NCBI GenBank assembly: GCA_000612485.1
Contig: CP007494.1
Coordinates: forward strand, 248,001-312,000
DNA from: Bordetella holmesii ATCC 51541
GTDB lineage: Bacteria; Pseudomonadota; Gammaproteobacteria; Burkholderiales; Burkholderiaceae_B
Length of the DNA: 64,000 nt
Reading direction: 5' to 3'
Shown here: one piece after another, positions 36,724 through 46,887 of the stretch
Layout: each line of letters begins with the position of its first letter
Position numbering within the stretch: position 1 is the first letter of the stretch
Position numbers and translations under genes: made by a program
Notes under the pieces: generated by a model
What the model was told of the DNA's origin: nothing
Databases searched by the model: none
Seen by the model: the letters and a program-made list of their open reading frames with translations, nothing else

Positions 36724-38017
36724 CTAAAAACCCAGCCAATGACCGCGCATGAATGTCTCGACCGGCATCGACAGCCTGGCCTTCCACTCATAGTCGCCCG
36801 AGAGCAGGTCGCGGTCCGCTCCCAGCGCGAACTGGACATTGCGCGCGAGTTCCATACTATGCTCCAGCCCCACCCGCCGGTCGTTGGGATCGCCCCGCCC
36901 GAACACATCGGATGTGTACGTGCCGCTCAGCGTCCCCATGCCGCGCAATGGCACGCCAGCCGACAATTTGCTGCGCATCAGCCGAGTCGATGCCGCGCCG
37001 CTGGTGTAGGAACTCAAGTCGCTAAAGCCTGCCCCGATGTCCTCGCCCGTCAGGCCTACCTTGACCGTGTCCGCCATGGTGACGTTGTAGCCGAAGCGAT
37101 AACGCCAGGCATTGACCGAGTCGAAGCTGCTCTGCGTGACGCCAGCCTCGAAGGTGCCGATATCCCCCGCGTTGTAGCGCGTGCCCATGCCCCGGGTAGT
37201 CAGGCCGTGGGTGGTCTGTAACTGGCCCTCCAGCGTGAGGGAGTTGCTCACCCCATAGCGCACGGTGCCGCTGCCAGCCGAAGCGCCATAATCCACCGCC
37301 CCAGCGGTGGCCGATGGATCCATGAGGTTGAGCCGCCCTACCGACGAGGAGTAACCGAATTTCGCCTCACCGATATTGCTGCTGCTGTCGAACTGATCCG
37401 ATATCTGTAGCTCTCCCAGCGCCGCAGTCGCGCCCCAGGCCGGCGAGTTGGCGGTCAGATTGCCAACCCCTACCGCCGGACCGCCCGAGGATCGATACAA
37501 CCAGTTACGATCACCATAACTCAGCGCAGGCCGCGCATTGATGGCCGAGAACCAGCGTGGTTGAGGCAGGATCACCCCCTGGCTCAACACCGGACGCGAG
37601 CCAGCCAACTCGCGGCGTTCCAGATCCAGGGCATAGGAAGGGCTTACCTGCGGCACCTCGTATTGCGGGAAGGCTCGCTGACAGTCAGAAGGCGCCTGTT
37701 GCCCCGGGGTTGGCGCCAGATCCGCCGGCGCGGGCGGACCCGCCCAATCAGCGCAAGGATCGGGTTCAGGGCTCAGCGCATAGCCCTCGACAGGACCGGG
37801 GAGCTGGACCGTTTGCGGCATGGCCGGCGCGAGCACACCGATGCCGTAACGCGCCGCTTGCCGCGTGGCGCTTGGCGCCTGGGCCGCAACGGGTGCAGCG
37901 GCAACGGGCGTTGTGGCCGCTTCGTCGGACACGGAGGGATCCGCCCCCCCCCGACATGGCGCAGGCGCCAAGCGCCATGTTGCCCGCCAATGCAATAGCC
38001 ACCACCGAGCGCGACAT
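36724..38017 (-). pseudogene. Putative beta-barrel outer-membrane lipoprotein, out of frame at a G9 tract
   Basis: Translation from the ATG at 38017 gives a signal peptide with lipobox LGAC and then enters a G9 tract (37944-37952). After it the frame is wrong. With eight G it continues ADPSVSDEAATTP through a Pro/Ala-rich linker into about 300 residues of alternating short strands rich in Gly, Tyr and Asn, and ends in WLGF with terminal Phe. That pattern suggests an outer-membrane barrel. I do not recognise the family. It may be phase-variable, a pseudogene, or a miscalled homopolymer. Confidence 0.65.
37944..37952 (-). repeat. G9 mononucleotide tract in the 5' coding region
   Basis: Nine consecutive C on the plus strand (G in the gene) lie right after the predicted lipobox Cys region. 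This is the longest G/C run I found in the window. Length changes would switch the downstream frame on (eight or eleven) or off (nine or ten). Confidence 0.9.
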
Positions 38018-38163
38018 CTGTAAACGAAGTTAATAAAACGGCACGGGATTTCCCGCGACCGCCCAGTGGCGGTTCGCTATTCTAGGACTAAATCTGGCGG
38101 GGCTTATTTCAGATCGTTTCTTTCCTCTTGTCGGACCTGCCCAAGCCCGGGCACTATCTCATC

Positions 38164-38865
38164 ATGGATAGCCCCCACACCAAACTGCTGGTCGTAGACG
38201 ACGATCCGGCGCTGCGCCAACTGCTGGCCGACTACCTCAACCGGCATGGCTACGATACCCTCCTGGCTCCCGATGCCAATGATCTGCCGGCACGCATCAC
38301 CCGCTACGCGCCCGACCTGCTGGTACTGGATCGCATGTTGCCCGGTGGCGACGGCGCGGACGCCTGCCGCCGCCTGCGCGAACAAGGCGAAGACATCCCC
38401 GTCATTCTGCTGACGGCGCGCGACGAGGCTGTCGACCGCATCATCGGTCTGGAGGCCGGCGCCGACGACTATCTTGGAAAACCCTTCGATCCGCGTGAAC
38501 TGCTGGCTCGCATCGAGGCCGTCCTGCGTCGCAAACGCGGGCCCTCGGCGCTGATCAAGGACCAACCGGTCACTTTCGGCCCCTTTCTTTTCGATCCCAC
38601 GACCCGCCAGTTGCTGCGCGACGGCACGATGGTCAAACTGACAGGTGGCGAGATCAATCTGCTCGAAGCGCTGGTCAGAAATGCCGGCAAACCGCTGTCA
38701 CGCGAGCGGCTGCTGGCGCTGGCGCGCGATGACGACAGCGGCGAGCGCAATGACCGCGCCATCGATATCGCCATCCTGCGCCTGCGCCGTGCCATCGAAG
38801 ATGATCCCAAACAGCCACGCTGGATTCAGACCGTCTGGGGTATCGGCTATCGATTCTCGCCCTGA
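38164..38865 (+). CDS. OmpR-family response regulator
   Basis: The 233-residue protein has a receiver domain with acidic pocket VVDDDPALR, phosphoacceptor Asp in LLVLDRMLPGGDG, switch Thr in LLTARD and Lys in GKPFD. A winged-helix output domain ends VWGIGYRF. ATG at 38164 is chosen; a TTG at 38128 would extend it by 12 residues. The partner kinase gene starts 12 bp after its stop. The outer-membrane lipoprotein gene diverges from it. Confidence 0.93.
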   Translation: MDSPHTKLLVVDDDPALRQLLADYLNRHGYDTLLAPDANDLPARITRYAPDLLVLDRMLPGGDGADACRRLREQGEDIPVILLTARDEAVDRIIGLEAGADDYLGKPFDPRELLARIEAVLRRKRGPSALIKDQPVTFGPFLFDPTTRQLLRDGTMVKLTGGEINLLEALVRNAGKPLSRERLLALARDDDSGERNDRAIDIAILRLRRAIEDDPKQPRWIQTVWGIGYRFSP

Positions 38866-38877
38866 GCGGCGCTCGCG

Positions 38878-40356
38878 ATGACATTCAAGCTGTCCCACGC
38901 CCTGCCGCGTTCGCTGCGCACCCGGCTCATCCTGCTTGTCCTCGGCTCGGTGCTGCTGGCCCAGGCCGCGACCTTGGGTACGATTTCGTATTACCGGCAC
39001 AAATTCATTGAGGATGTGGCGATCGGCTATATCGCCACCACCATTCGCACGCTGCGAGCTGCGCTGGCCCAGGTTCCCAGCGAAGACCGCGCCGAGTTCG
39101 TGCGCGCAGCCTCCCAGAACCAATGGCGTTGGTGGGCCAGGGGCCTGCCGGCGGAGGCCCGCCTGCAACGCTTGAACCGCCCGCCGCCTGACCGCATGGG
39201 GCCGGACGGCATGATGCCGCCGCCCGACGGCCCTCCTGGCATGATGCACCGGCGCTTCGACGACGATGACAGTGATAGACGCCACCGCCCTCCTCCTCCG
39301 CCGCACGACGATGTCAGGCGCGATTTGCGGCAATTGGTGCAGGAGCTCAACCTGCGCCTGAACGACGGCACGCGCGTGGCGCTGTCACGCGGGCCCCGCC
39401 CGGAAATCTTCATTTCGCTCGCCCCGAATACGGCCAGCGAAGATGTCCCCGCGCTGCGCGAATGGCTGGTCATCCCGCTGGACCGGCTGGATCCGCCCGT
39501 GGCAACGCCCATGGTCGCGTTCTGGCTGGGCGGGCTGGGCCTGGTGCTGTTGCTCGCGGCATGGTTCTCCTGGCATATCACCCGCCCGCTTACGCGGCTG
39601 GCCGACGCCGCCGACCGGCTGGCCGCAGGCCAGCCACAGCGCGTCGAGCCCTCCGGGCCGCACGAGACGCGCGTGCTCGGCGAACGCTTCAATGCCATGC
39701 TCGATGCACTGGCCGAATCCGATTCGGTGCGCCGCACCCTGCTGTCGGGCCTGCCTCACGATTTGAAAGGCCCTCTGTCGCGCATGTGGCTGCGCATCGA
39801 GATGACGGACGACCCGACTCTCAAGGATGGGTTGCGCAAGGACTTGCAGGATATGCAGCACATGGTGGATCAGTTCATCGGCTTTGTACGCGGCACGGAT
39901 CCGGCTGCCTACCGCTACGCGCCCCTGAATCTCAACGAGTGGATCAGCGAACGCGTGCAGAGCTGGAAAGGCGCAGGCACGGATATCTCCCTTACCGCAG
40001 CCGACGACGATAGCCTGACCATCCAGGGCGATGCCGTCGCCTTGGGGCGGCTGCTGGACAACCTGATCGGCAACGCCTTGCACCACGGCGCGCCGCCCAT
40101 CGACGTCCGGCTGCTAAACGATGCGCACTCCGCCATCATCGAGGTGGCCGACCACGGCGAGGGCATAGCGCCTCAACGGCGGGCCGAAGCGCTACGTCCT
40201 TTTGCCCGCCTGGACGGGGCCCGCACCCGCACGGGCAATGTGGGCCTCGGGCTGGCGCTGGCCGAAGCCATTGCGCGCGCGCACGGTGGCGACCTCGAAC
40301 TCGACAGCGGCAGCAGCGGCGGCCTGCTGGTTCGCATCCGCCTGCCGCGCGCCTGA
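38878..40356 (+). CDS. Sensor histidine kinase with Pro/Met/His-rich periplasmic insert
   Basis: The 492-residue kinase has two membrane helices (about residues 15-38 and 215-240) around a periplasmic domain, then HAMP, the HisKA H-box LPHDLKGPLSR with phospho-acceptor His294, N-box DNLIGNALHHG, and G-boxes ADHGEGI and GLGLALA. Residues about 101-145 are unusually rich in Pro, Met, His, Asp and Arg (for example GPDGMMPPPDGPPG, HRPPPPPHDD). This suggests metal contact or a flexible spacer. The signal is unknown. Confidence 0.9.
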   Translation: MTFKLSHALPRSLRTRLILLVLGSVLLAQAATLGTISYYRHKFIEDVAIGYIATTIRTLRAALAQVPSEDRAEFVRAASQNQWRWWARGLPAEARLQRLNRPPPDRMGPDGMMPPPDGPPGMMHRRFDDDDSDRRHRPPPPPHDDVRRDLRQLVQELNLRLNDGTRVALSRGPRPEIFISLAPNTASEDVPALREWLVIPLDRLDPPVATPMVAFWLGGLGLVLLLAAWFSWHITRPLTRLADAADRLAAGQPQRVEPSGPHETRVLGERFNAMLDALAESDSVRRTLLSGLPHDLKGPLSRMWLRIEMTDDPTLKDGLRKDLQDMQHMVDQFIGFVRGTDPAAYRYAPLNLNEWISERVQSWKGAGTDISLTAADDDSLTIQGDAVALGRLLDNLIGNALHHGAPPIDVRLLNDAHSAIIEVADHGEGIAPQRRAEALRPFARLDGARTRTGNVGLGLALAEAIARAHGGDLELDSGSSGGLLVRIRLPRA

Positions 40357-40371
40357 TCGGATCGGACTCGC

Positions 40372-41424
40372 TCAGCCCGGCGGTGGCAACAGCGCCGCGG
40401 CGCGGCGCTCCCGGCCAAAAACCGAGCGGTAAGCCAGAATATTGAACACCAGAACCACTGGCACTCCGATGACCACCCCGGCCAGCACCAGGCGCATGGA
40501 GTCCAACGCCCCGCTACCGTCCCATATCGTCATGTCGTCCAGAATGAGATACGGGAAAAAGCTGTAGGCCAGTCCGGCCAGCATCAGCAGGTACAGCGCC
40601 ACACACAACACAAAGGGCATCCAGGCGACGCGGTCCGCTTTGCCTGGCAGGCGGGCGAGCAACATTTCCGCCACCACGAACCCCAGCAGCATCAAGACCC
40701 ATACGCCCGCGGCAGCCCCAAGGTGCGCGGCATTGCTCCATTTATAGAATATCCCCGCGTTGGCCAGCCCCAGCGTCACGGCAATCGCCACCATGCCGGC
40801 CGCCGTCCAGCGGATGCCGTGACGCGCCCACGACACCGCACGGCGCTGCAACTCGCCGTCAATGCGCATGACCAGCCAGCAGGCCCCCAAAAGCGCGTAA
40901 GCCGCTACTGCGCACAGCCCGACGAACAATGAGAACCAACCATAGCCCGAGTCGCTCTGATAGTCGGTGGCGATACGGCCCAGAACCATACCCTGGCCCA
41001 TGGCCGCCAGAAGCGAGCCCACCCAGAACGCGAAAATCCAGCGCGGCTTGACCTCGGTGCTGGCGCGGATGCGAAACTCGAACGCGACACTGCGCAACAC
41101 GATGCCCAAGACCATGACCACCAAGGGCCCGTAGAGCTTGCCCATGATCACGCCCCAGGCAAAGGGAAAGGCTGCGCCCAGCAAGCCTATGCCCAGCAAA
41201 GGCCAGAATTCGTTGGCATCGCGCCATGGGCTGAGCAGTCCCATCATGCGGCCACGCTCCTCGGCCGGCGCGAACTGCAGCAGAATGCCTACGCCGATGT
41301 CGAAACCATCGAGCACGATGCCGGCCGCAATAAGCAGCAAGAGCAGGCCCATGAACACCATCGGCATCCAGAAGGTCGGATCTTCCGGACTCAGGCCCAG
41401 CGATGCGGCCAAGGTGGCGATCAT
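40372..41424 (-). CDS. Cytochrome bd-type quinol oxidase subunit II-like protein
   Basis: The 350-residue membrane protein keeps the CydB hallmark near its N-terminus (IVLDGFDIGVGILL) and a C-terminal block AYSFFPYLILDDMTIWD. About nine hydrophobic helices are present. The APHWDGNQVW region of E. coli CydB is changed to SPWRDANEFW. It starts inside the stop of the CydA-like gene (ATGA overlap) and so forms a two-gene unit. No CydX-like small gene is visible; the kinase gene ends 15 bp away on the other strand. Confidence 0.85.
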   Translation of the reverse strand: MIATLAASLGLSPEDPTFWMPMVFMGLLLLLIAAGIVLDGFDIGVGILLQFAPAEERGRMMGLLSPWRDANEFWPLLGIGLLGAAFPFAWGVIMGKLYGPLVVMVLGIVLRSVAFEFRIRASTEVKPRWIFAFWVGSLLAAMGQGMVLGRIATDYQSDSGYGWFSLFVGLCAVAAYALLGACWLVMRIDGELQRRAVSWARHGIRWTAAGMVAIAVTLGLANAGIFYKWSNAAHLGAAAGVWVLMLLGFVVAEMLLARLPGKADRVAWMPFVLCVALYLLMLAGLAYSFFPYLILDDMTIWDGSGALDSMRLVLAGVVIGVPVVLVFNILAYRSVFGRERRAAALLPPPG

Positions 41425-42758
41425 GATTTGCCTCCGATCTTGCGCACCGGCACCACTCCGTAGCGCGCGGCGTGAAACAACATCCCGATGAAGGCGCTCA
41501 GCAGCAAGGCGTATAACGCACCGTAACCGGCCAACCCCCACCAGAGCGTCGATGCAGACACGGCGCTGAGCACCTCGGATTGGGTGATCGTACGATTGAC
41601 GATGTAAGGCTGCAGCCCGATCTGGGCCACCCACACCCCCAGCACGACCGATACGCCGCCGGCAAACATCATGCCGGTGAGCATACGCAACCACCAGCGC
41701 GGCATTGCCGCCGGATCGTAACCTCGGCGAAAACTCAGGCAAAAAGAGAATAGCGCGGCCACAAACATCATCGCCCCCAGCAGCCACAAGGCGCGCAGGG
41801 CCAGAAACACCATGGCGACCGGCGGTGACATGCCGGAAAACTTATCCAGCCCGATGTACTCCGCATCGGCATCCTGGGCCAGCCAGCGCCCCCCCGAATT
41901 GCTCAGGGTCAGGGCGCTCTGATTGCGCTGCGCCGCCGTGTCGGGCACGCCGAGAATGACCAGCTCGGGCGTGGTGCCACTGTGCCAATAGCCTGCCAGC
42001 GCGGCGGCTTTGGCCGGCTGCAACCGGGCCACCACCTCCCCCAGTCCCCAGGCCGCGGGCGCCTGCAACAAGGCGGCGGCCAGGGCGATCACCAGCGCGG
42101 TTTTGTAGGCATGGCGTTCGCCGCCCACCAGTGGCCGGCGCAGTGCCTGCAAGGCCGTCACGCCCATGATGAGAAAGGCGGCCGCCAGCATGGCCCCCAG
42201 CACCGTCAAACCCATGCGCCAGCCGAACGAGGGGTTGAAAATTACCCGGACCCAGTCATAGACCTGATAGCGCCCATCAACGATGGCTGCGCCATCCGGC
42301 GTCTGCAGCCAGGACTGCAGGGAAACCGCCCAACCCACCGCGACCACCTGGCCGATCGCCACCATGAGCACGGCCAGCGTGTGCGCCAGATCGGAGACCT
42401 GACGCTGCCCAAAGAGCATCACCCCCAGAAAACAAGATTTCAGGATAAAGACCGACAACACGCCAAATCCCAGCAGCGGACCGGCCACATTGCCGATCTT
42501 GTCCATCAGGCCGGGCCACAGGCTGGCCAACTGCACGAGCACAGGCATGGCGCTGACCAGCGCCAGCACGAAAGACAAGGCGAAGATACGGACCCAGAAC
42601 CGGTAGGCGGCAAGCCAACCCGGTTGGCCGCTACGGGCTCGCAGCTTGAAAAACAACAGGATCCAGGCCAACGCCATGGAAAAGGCCAGGAACAAGGCCA
42701 GGAAGCTCAGGCTTGCCGTGAACTGGGTCCGGGCCAGCTGAAGAGGGGCGATATTCAT
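41421..42758 (-). CDS. CydA-like membrane protein lacking canonical haem ligands
   Basis: The 445-residue protein aligns by eye along its length with cytochrome bd subunit I: QF near the N-terminus, FLGVMLFG in helix III, a Q-loop-like region, and GLQPYIV in place of GRQPW. At positions equivalent to E. coli His19, His186 and Met393 (haem ligands) it has Leu. Glu99, Glu107 and Glu445 are replaced by Gly, Lys and Val, while Arg391 and Lys252 appear kept. Oxygen reduction by the usual mechanism seems impossible. It could be a divergent member of the bd superfamily with another role. ATG at 42758 is used. Confidence 0.8.
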   Translation of the reverse strand: MNIAPLQLARTQFTASLSFLALFLAFSMALAWILLFFKLRARSGQPGWLAAYRFWVRIFALSFVLALVSAMPVLVQLASLWPGLMDKIGNVAGPLLGFGVLSVFILKSCFLGVMLFGQRQVSDLAHTLAVLMVAIGQVVAVGWAVSLQSWLQTPDGAAIVDGRYQVYDWVRVIFNPSFGWRMGLTVLGAMLAAAFLIMGVTALQALRRPLVGGERHAYKTALVIALAAALLQAPAAWGLGEVVARLQPAKAAALAGYWHSGTTPELVILGVPDTAAQRNQSALTLSNSGGRWLAQDADAEYIGLDKFSGMSPPVAMVFLALRALWLLGAMMFVAALFSFCLSFRRGYDPAAMPRWWLRMLTGMMFAGGVSVVLGVWVAQIGLQPYIVNRTITQSEVLSAVSASTLWWGLAGYGALYALLLSAFIGMLFHAARYGVVPVRKIGGKS

Positions 42759-42876
42759 GATGGGCGGTAGTGTAGAGCCACTTCCACGGGCATGGGAGGC
42801 GGGTTTGCAACGGAAGTCCTTCCCGAACGTGGCAAAATGGGTCTTTTGTGGCCGCATTTTTCGACTTCGCCCCAGA

Positions 42877-44637
<1,761 letters not shown>

Positions 44638-44821
44638 ACGCCCTTGCCGCCCCTTCGCGCAGCGCCCCCGCCCTGGGGCGTTGTCGCATCCGGACGCCAA
44701 GCGTCACAAAGGCCGGACAAACCCATTTCACCAGCGACTCAACAGGGTCAGCCGGGTTATCATGCCCGACACTCCTGACCGGTCTGCACCTGCTTGCAGG
44801 CCGACCGCAAGACACCCCCTC

Positions 44822-45664
44822 ATGACTACCGAACCTCTCGCCCTGGATTTCAAAAGCGCCACGCTCTATGCCATCCGCGTGGTGCTGCATAGCGCCGACC
44901 TCGAACCGCTGCAAGAAGCTCTGGCTAGACGCATGGCAGACGCTGGCAGCTTCTTCGAGAACGAACCCGTGGTGATAGACGCCAGCCGTCTGACCGAGAC
45001 AGTGGACTGGCCCGCGTTGGTGCAGGCGTTGGCCGCGCACAATCTGCCGCCGATCGGAGTGGTCGCCGAGGGCGCCAATCTGCACGCCGCACGCAAGGCC
45101 GGCCTGACGCCGGTAGAACTGTCGACTACCGCAGCGCGCGCCCCCCAGGTTGTTGACCCTGCCCCCCCCAACCACGTATCAACGCCGGTGCCCGCTGCAC
45201 CGGAAGCCAGCCCGGCGGCCAAGCAACAGATCAGTGTCGCGCTCAGTGGCGACGCCCAAGCCGTGCCGACCCGGGCAGCGCGAGAGACCACCGCGGCGGC
45301 CAATCACACGCCGGCGGCACCGCAGTCGTCAACGGCCCTGGTCATTACCAAACCACTGCGCTCCGGTCAGCGCGTCTACGCCCGCCACACGGACCTCGTG
45401 GTCATCGGCATGGTCAGCCAGGGTGCCGAGGTCATTGCCGACGGCAATATTCATGTTTACGGGCCCTTGCGCGGCAAAGCTATGGCCGGCGCACGGGGCG
45501 ACACGTCGGCGCGGATTTTCACCACGCATCTGGACGCAGAACTGCTGGCCGTAGCAGGCGTTTACCGCGTCGTAGAAGACCGCCTGGACCGCAACCTGCA
45601 TAATCAACCTGCGCTCGTGCGGCTCAACGGCGATACTTTGCATATCGAGGCGCTCAAAGGTTAA
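44822..45664 (+). CDS. minC: Septum site-determining protein MinC
   Basis: MinC inhibits FtsZ polymerisation away from midcell. The 280-residue protein has the N-terminal FtsZ-inhibiting domain ([17 protein letters not shown]), a long Ala/Pro-rich linker (about residues 100-170), and the C-terminal beta-helix that binds MinD ([33 protein letters not shown]). ATG at 44822 matches the family start. minD follows after 93 bp. Confidence 0.95.
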   Translation: MTTEPLALDFKSATLYAIRVVLHSADLEPLQEALARRMADAGSFFENEPVVIDASRLTETVDWPALVQALAAHNLPPIGVVAEGANLHAARKAGLTPVELSTTAARAPQVVDPAPPNHVSTPVPAAPEASPAAKQQISVALSGDAQAVPTRAARETTAAANHTPAAPQSSTALVITKPLRSGQRVYARHTDLVVIGMVSQGAEVIADGNIHVYGPLRGKAMAGARGDTSARIFTTHLDAELLAVAGVYRVVEDRLDRNLHNQPALVRLNGDTLHIEALKG

Positions 45665-45757
45665 GACCTGAGTGGCTCCCACACACTTGTAAGAAGCCAT
45701 TAAGGGCTTTTTGCTTTACGATAACGCGATTTATACGAACATAAGGGTTTGATCGTC

Positions 45758-46573
45758 ATGACACGTATTGTTGTGGTGACTTCCGGCAAAGGCGGGGTGG
45801 GCAAGACCACCACCAGCGCCAGCTTTTCATCGGGCCTCGCCATGCGCGGCCACAAGACCGCGGTCATCGACTTCGACGTCGGCCTGCGCAATCTCGACCT
45901 CATCATGGGATGCGAGCGGCGCGTCGTGTACGACTTCGTCAACGTGATTCAAGGCGAGGCCAGCCTCAAGCAAGCCCTCATCAAAGACAAGCACCTCGAA
46001 AACTTATTCGTCCTGCCCGCCTCGCAGACGCGCGACAAAGACGCGCTGACGCAGGAAGGCGTGGGTAAGGTCATCGAAGACCTCAAGGAAATGGGCTTCG
46101 ACTACATCATCTGCGATTCACCTGCCGGCATCGAAACCGGTGCGCTGCTGGCGGCCTATTACGCCGACGACGCGCTCGTGGTGACCAACCCCGAAGTCTC
46201 GTCAGTGCGTGATTCCGACCGCATCCTCGGCATTCTGGCAGCCAAGTCGCGCCGCGCCGTCGAGGGCGACGAGCCAGTCAAGGAATACCTGCTGCTCACG
46301 CGCTACAACCCCAAGCGCGTCATCGACGGCGAAATGCTGTCCTTGGGCGATATCGAAGACATTCTGCGCATCAAGATGATCGGGGTGGTACCCGAATCGG
46401 AAGCGGTGCTGCAGGCGTCCAACCAGGGTCTGCCCGCCATCCACCTCAAGGACACCGATGTGTCCGAGGCGTACAAAGATGTGGTGGCCCGCTATCTGGG
46501 CGAAGAACGCTCGCTGCGCTTTACTGAGTATGAGAAGCCCGGCTTCCTGAAGCGCCTGTTCGGAGGAAAGTAA
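45758..46573 (+). CDS. minD: Septum site-determining ATPase MinD
   Basis: MinD is a membrane-bound ParA-type ATPase that carries MinC and oscillates with MinE. The 271-residue protein has the deviant Walker A (TSGKGGVGKTTT), DFDVGLRNLD, ICDSPAGIE, and a C-terminal amphipathic membrane-targeting helix (KPGFLKRLFGGK). ATG at 45758 is preferred to an upstream TTG. minE starts three bases after its stop. Confidence 0.96.
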   Translation: MTRIVVVTSGKGGVGKTTTSASFSSGLAMRGHKTAVIDFDVGLRNLDLIMGCERRVVYDFVNVIQGEASLKQALIKDKHLENLFVLPASQTRDKDALTQEGVGKVIEDLKEMGFDYIICDSPAGIETGALLAAYYADDALVVTNPEVSSVRDSDRILGILAAKSRRAVEGDEPVKEYLLLTRYNPKRVIDGEMLSLGDIEDILRIKMIGVVPESEAVLQASNQGLPAIHLKDTDVSEAYKDVVARYLGEERSLRFTEYEKPGFLKRLFGGK

Positions 46574-46576
46574 GCA

Positions 46577-46848
46577 ATGTCCTTCCTGTCGTTTCTGCTC
46601 GGCCAGAAGAAAGCTTCGGCCAGCGTCGCCAAAGAACGGCTCCAGATCATCCTGGCGCATGAGCGCTCAGGCCGGGGCGACTCCCCGACTACCTGCCGCA
46701 ATTGCAGCAGGAACTGGTGGCCGTGATTTCCAAGTACGTCAAGATCAATCCCGACGATATCAAGGTCAACCTTGAGCGCCAGGACACCCTGGAAGTGCTC
46801 GAAGTCAAGATCGAAATGCCGCAGAGCGAAACACAGGCATCCGCCTGA
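46577..46848 (+). pseudogene. minE: Cell division topological specificity factor MinE, frameshifted
   Basis: The first 37 residues ([20 protein letters not shown] onward, with the MinD-contact helix LQIILAHER) are in frame. Then SPTTC appears where [12 protein letters not shown] is expected. Adding one C to CCCC at 46683-46686 restores a 90-residue MinE through [15 protein letters not shown] to TGA at 46846. MinE stimulates MinD and sets midcell placement; its loss normally gives filaments through unchecked MinCD. A sequencing error is therefore likely here. Confidence 0.92.
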
Positions 46849-46887
46849 TCAAGAAACACCCGGGCTTGACCCGGGTGCACAAAAAAA

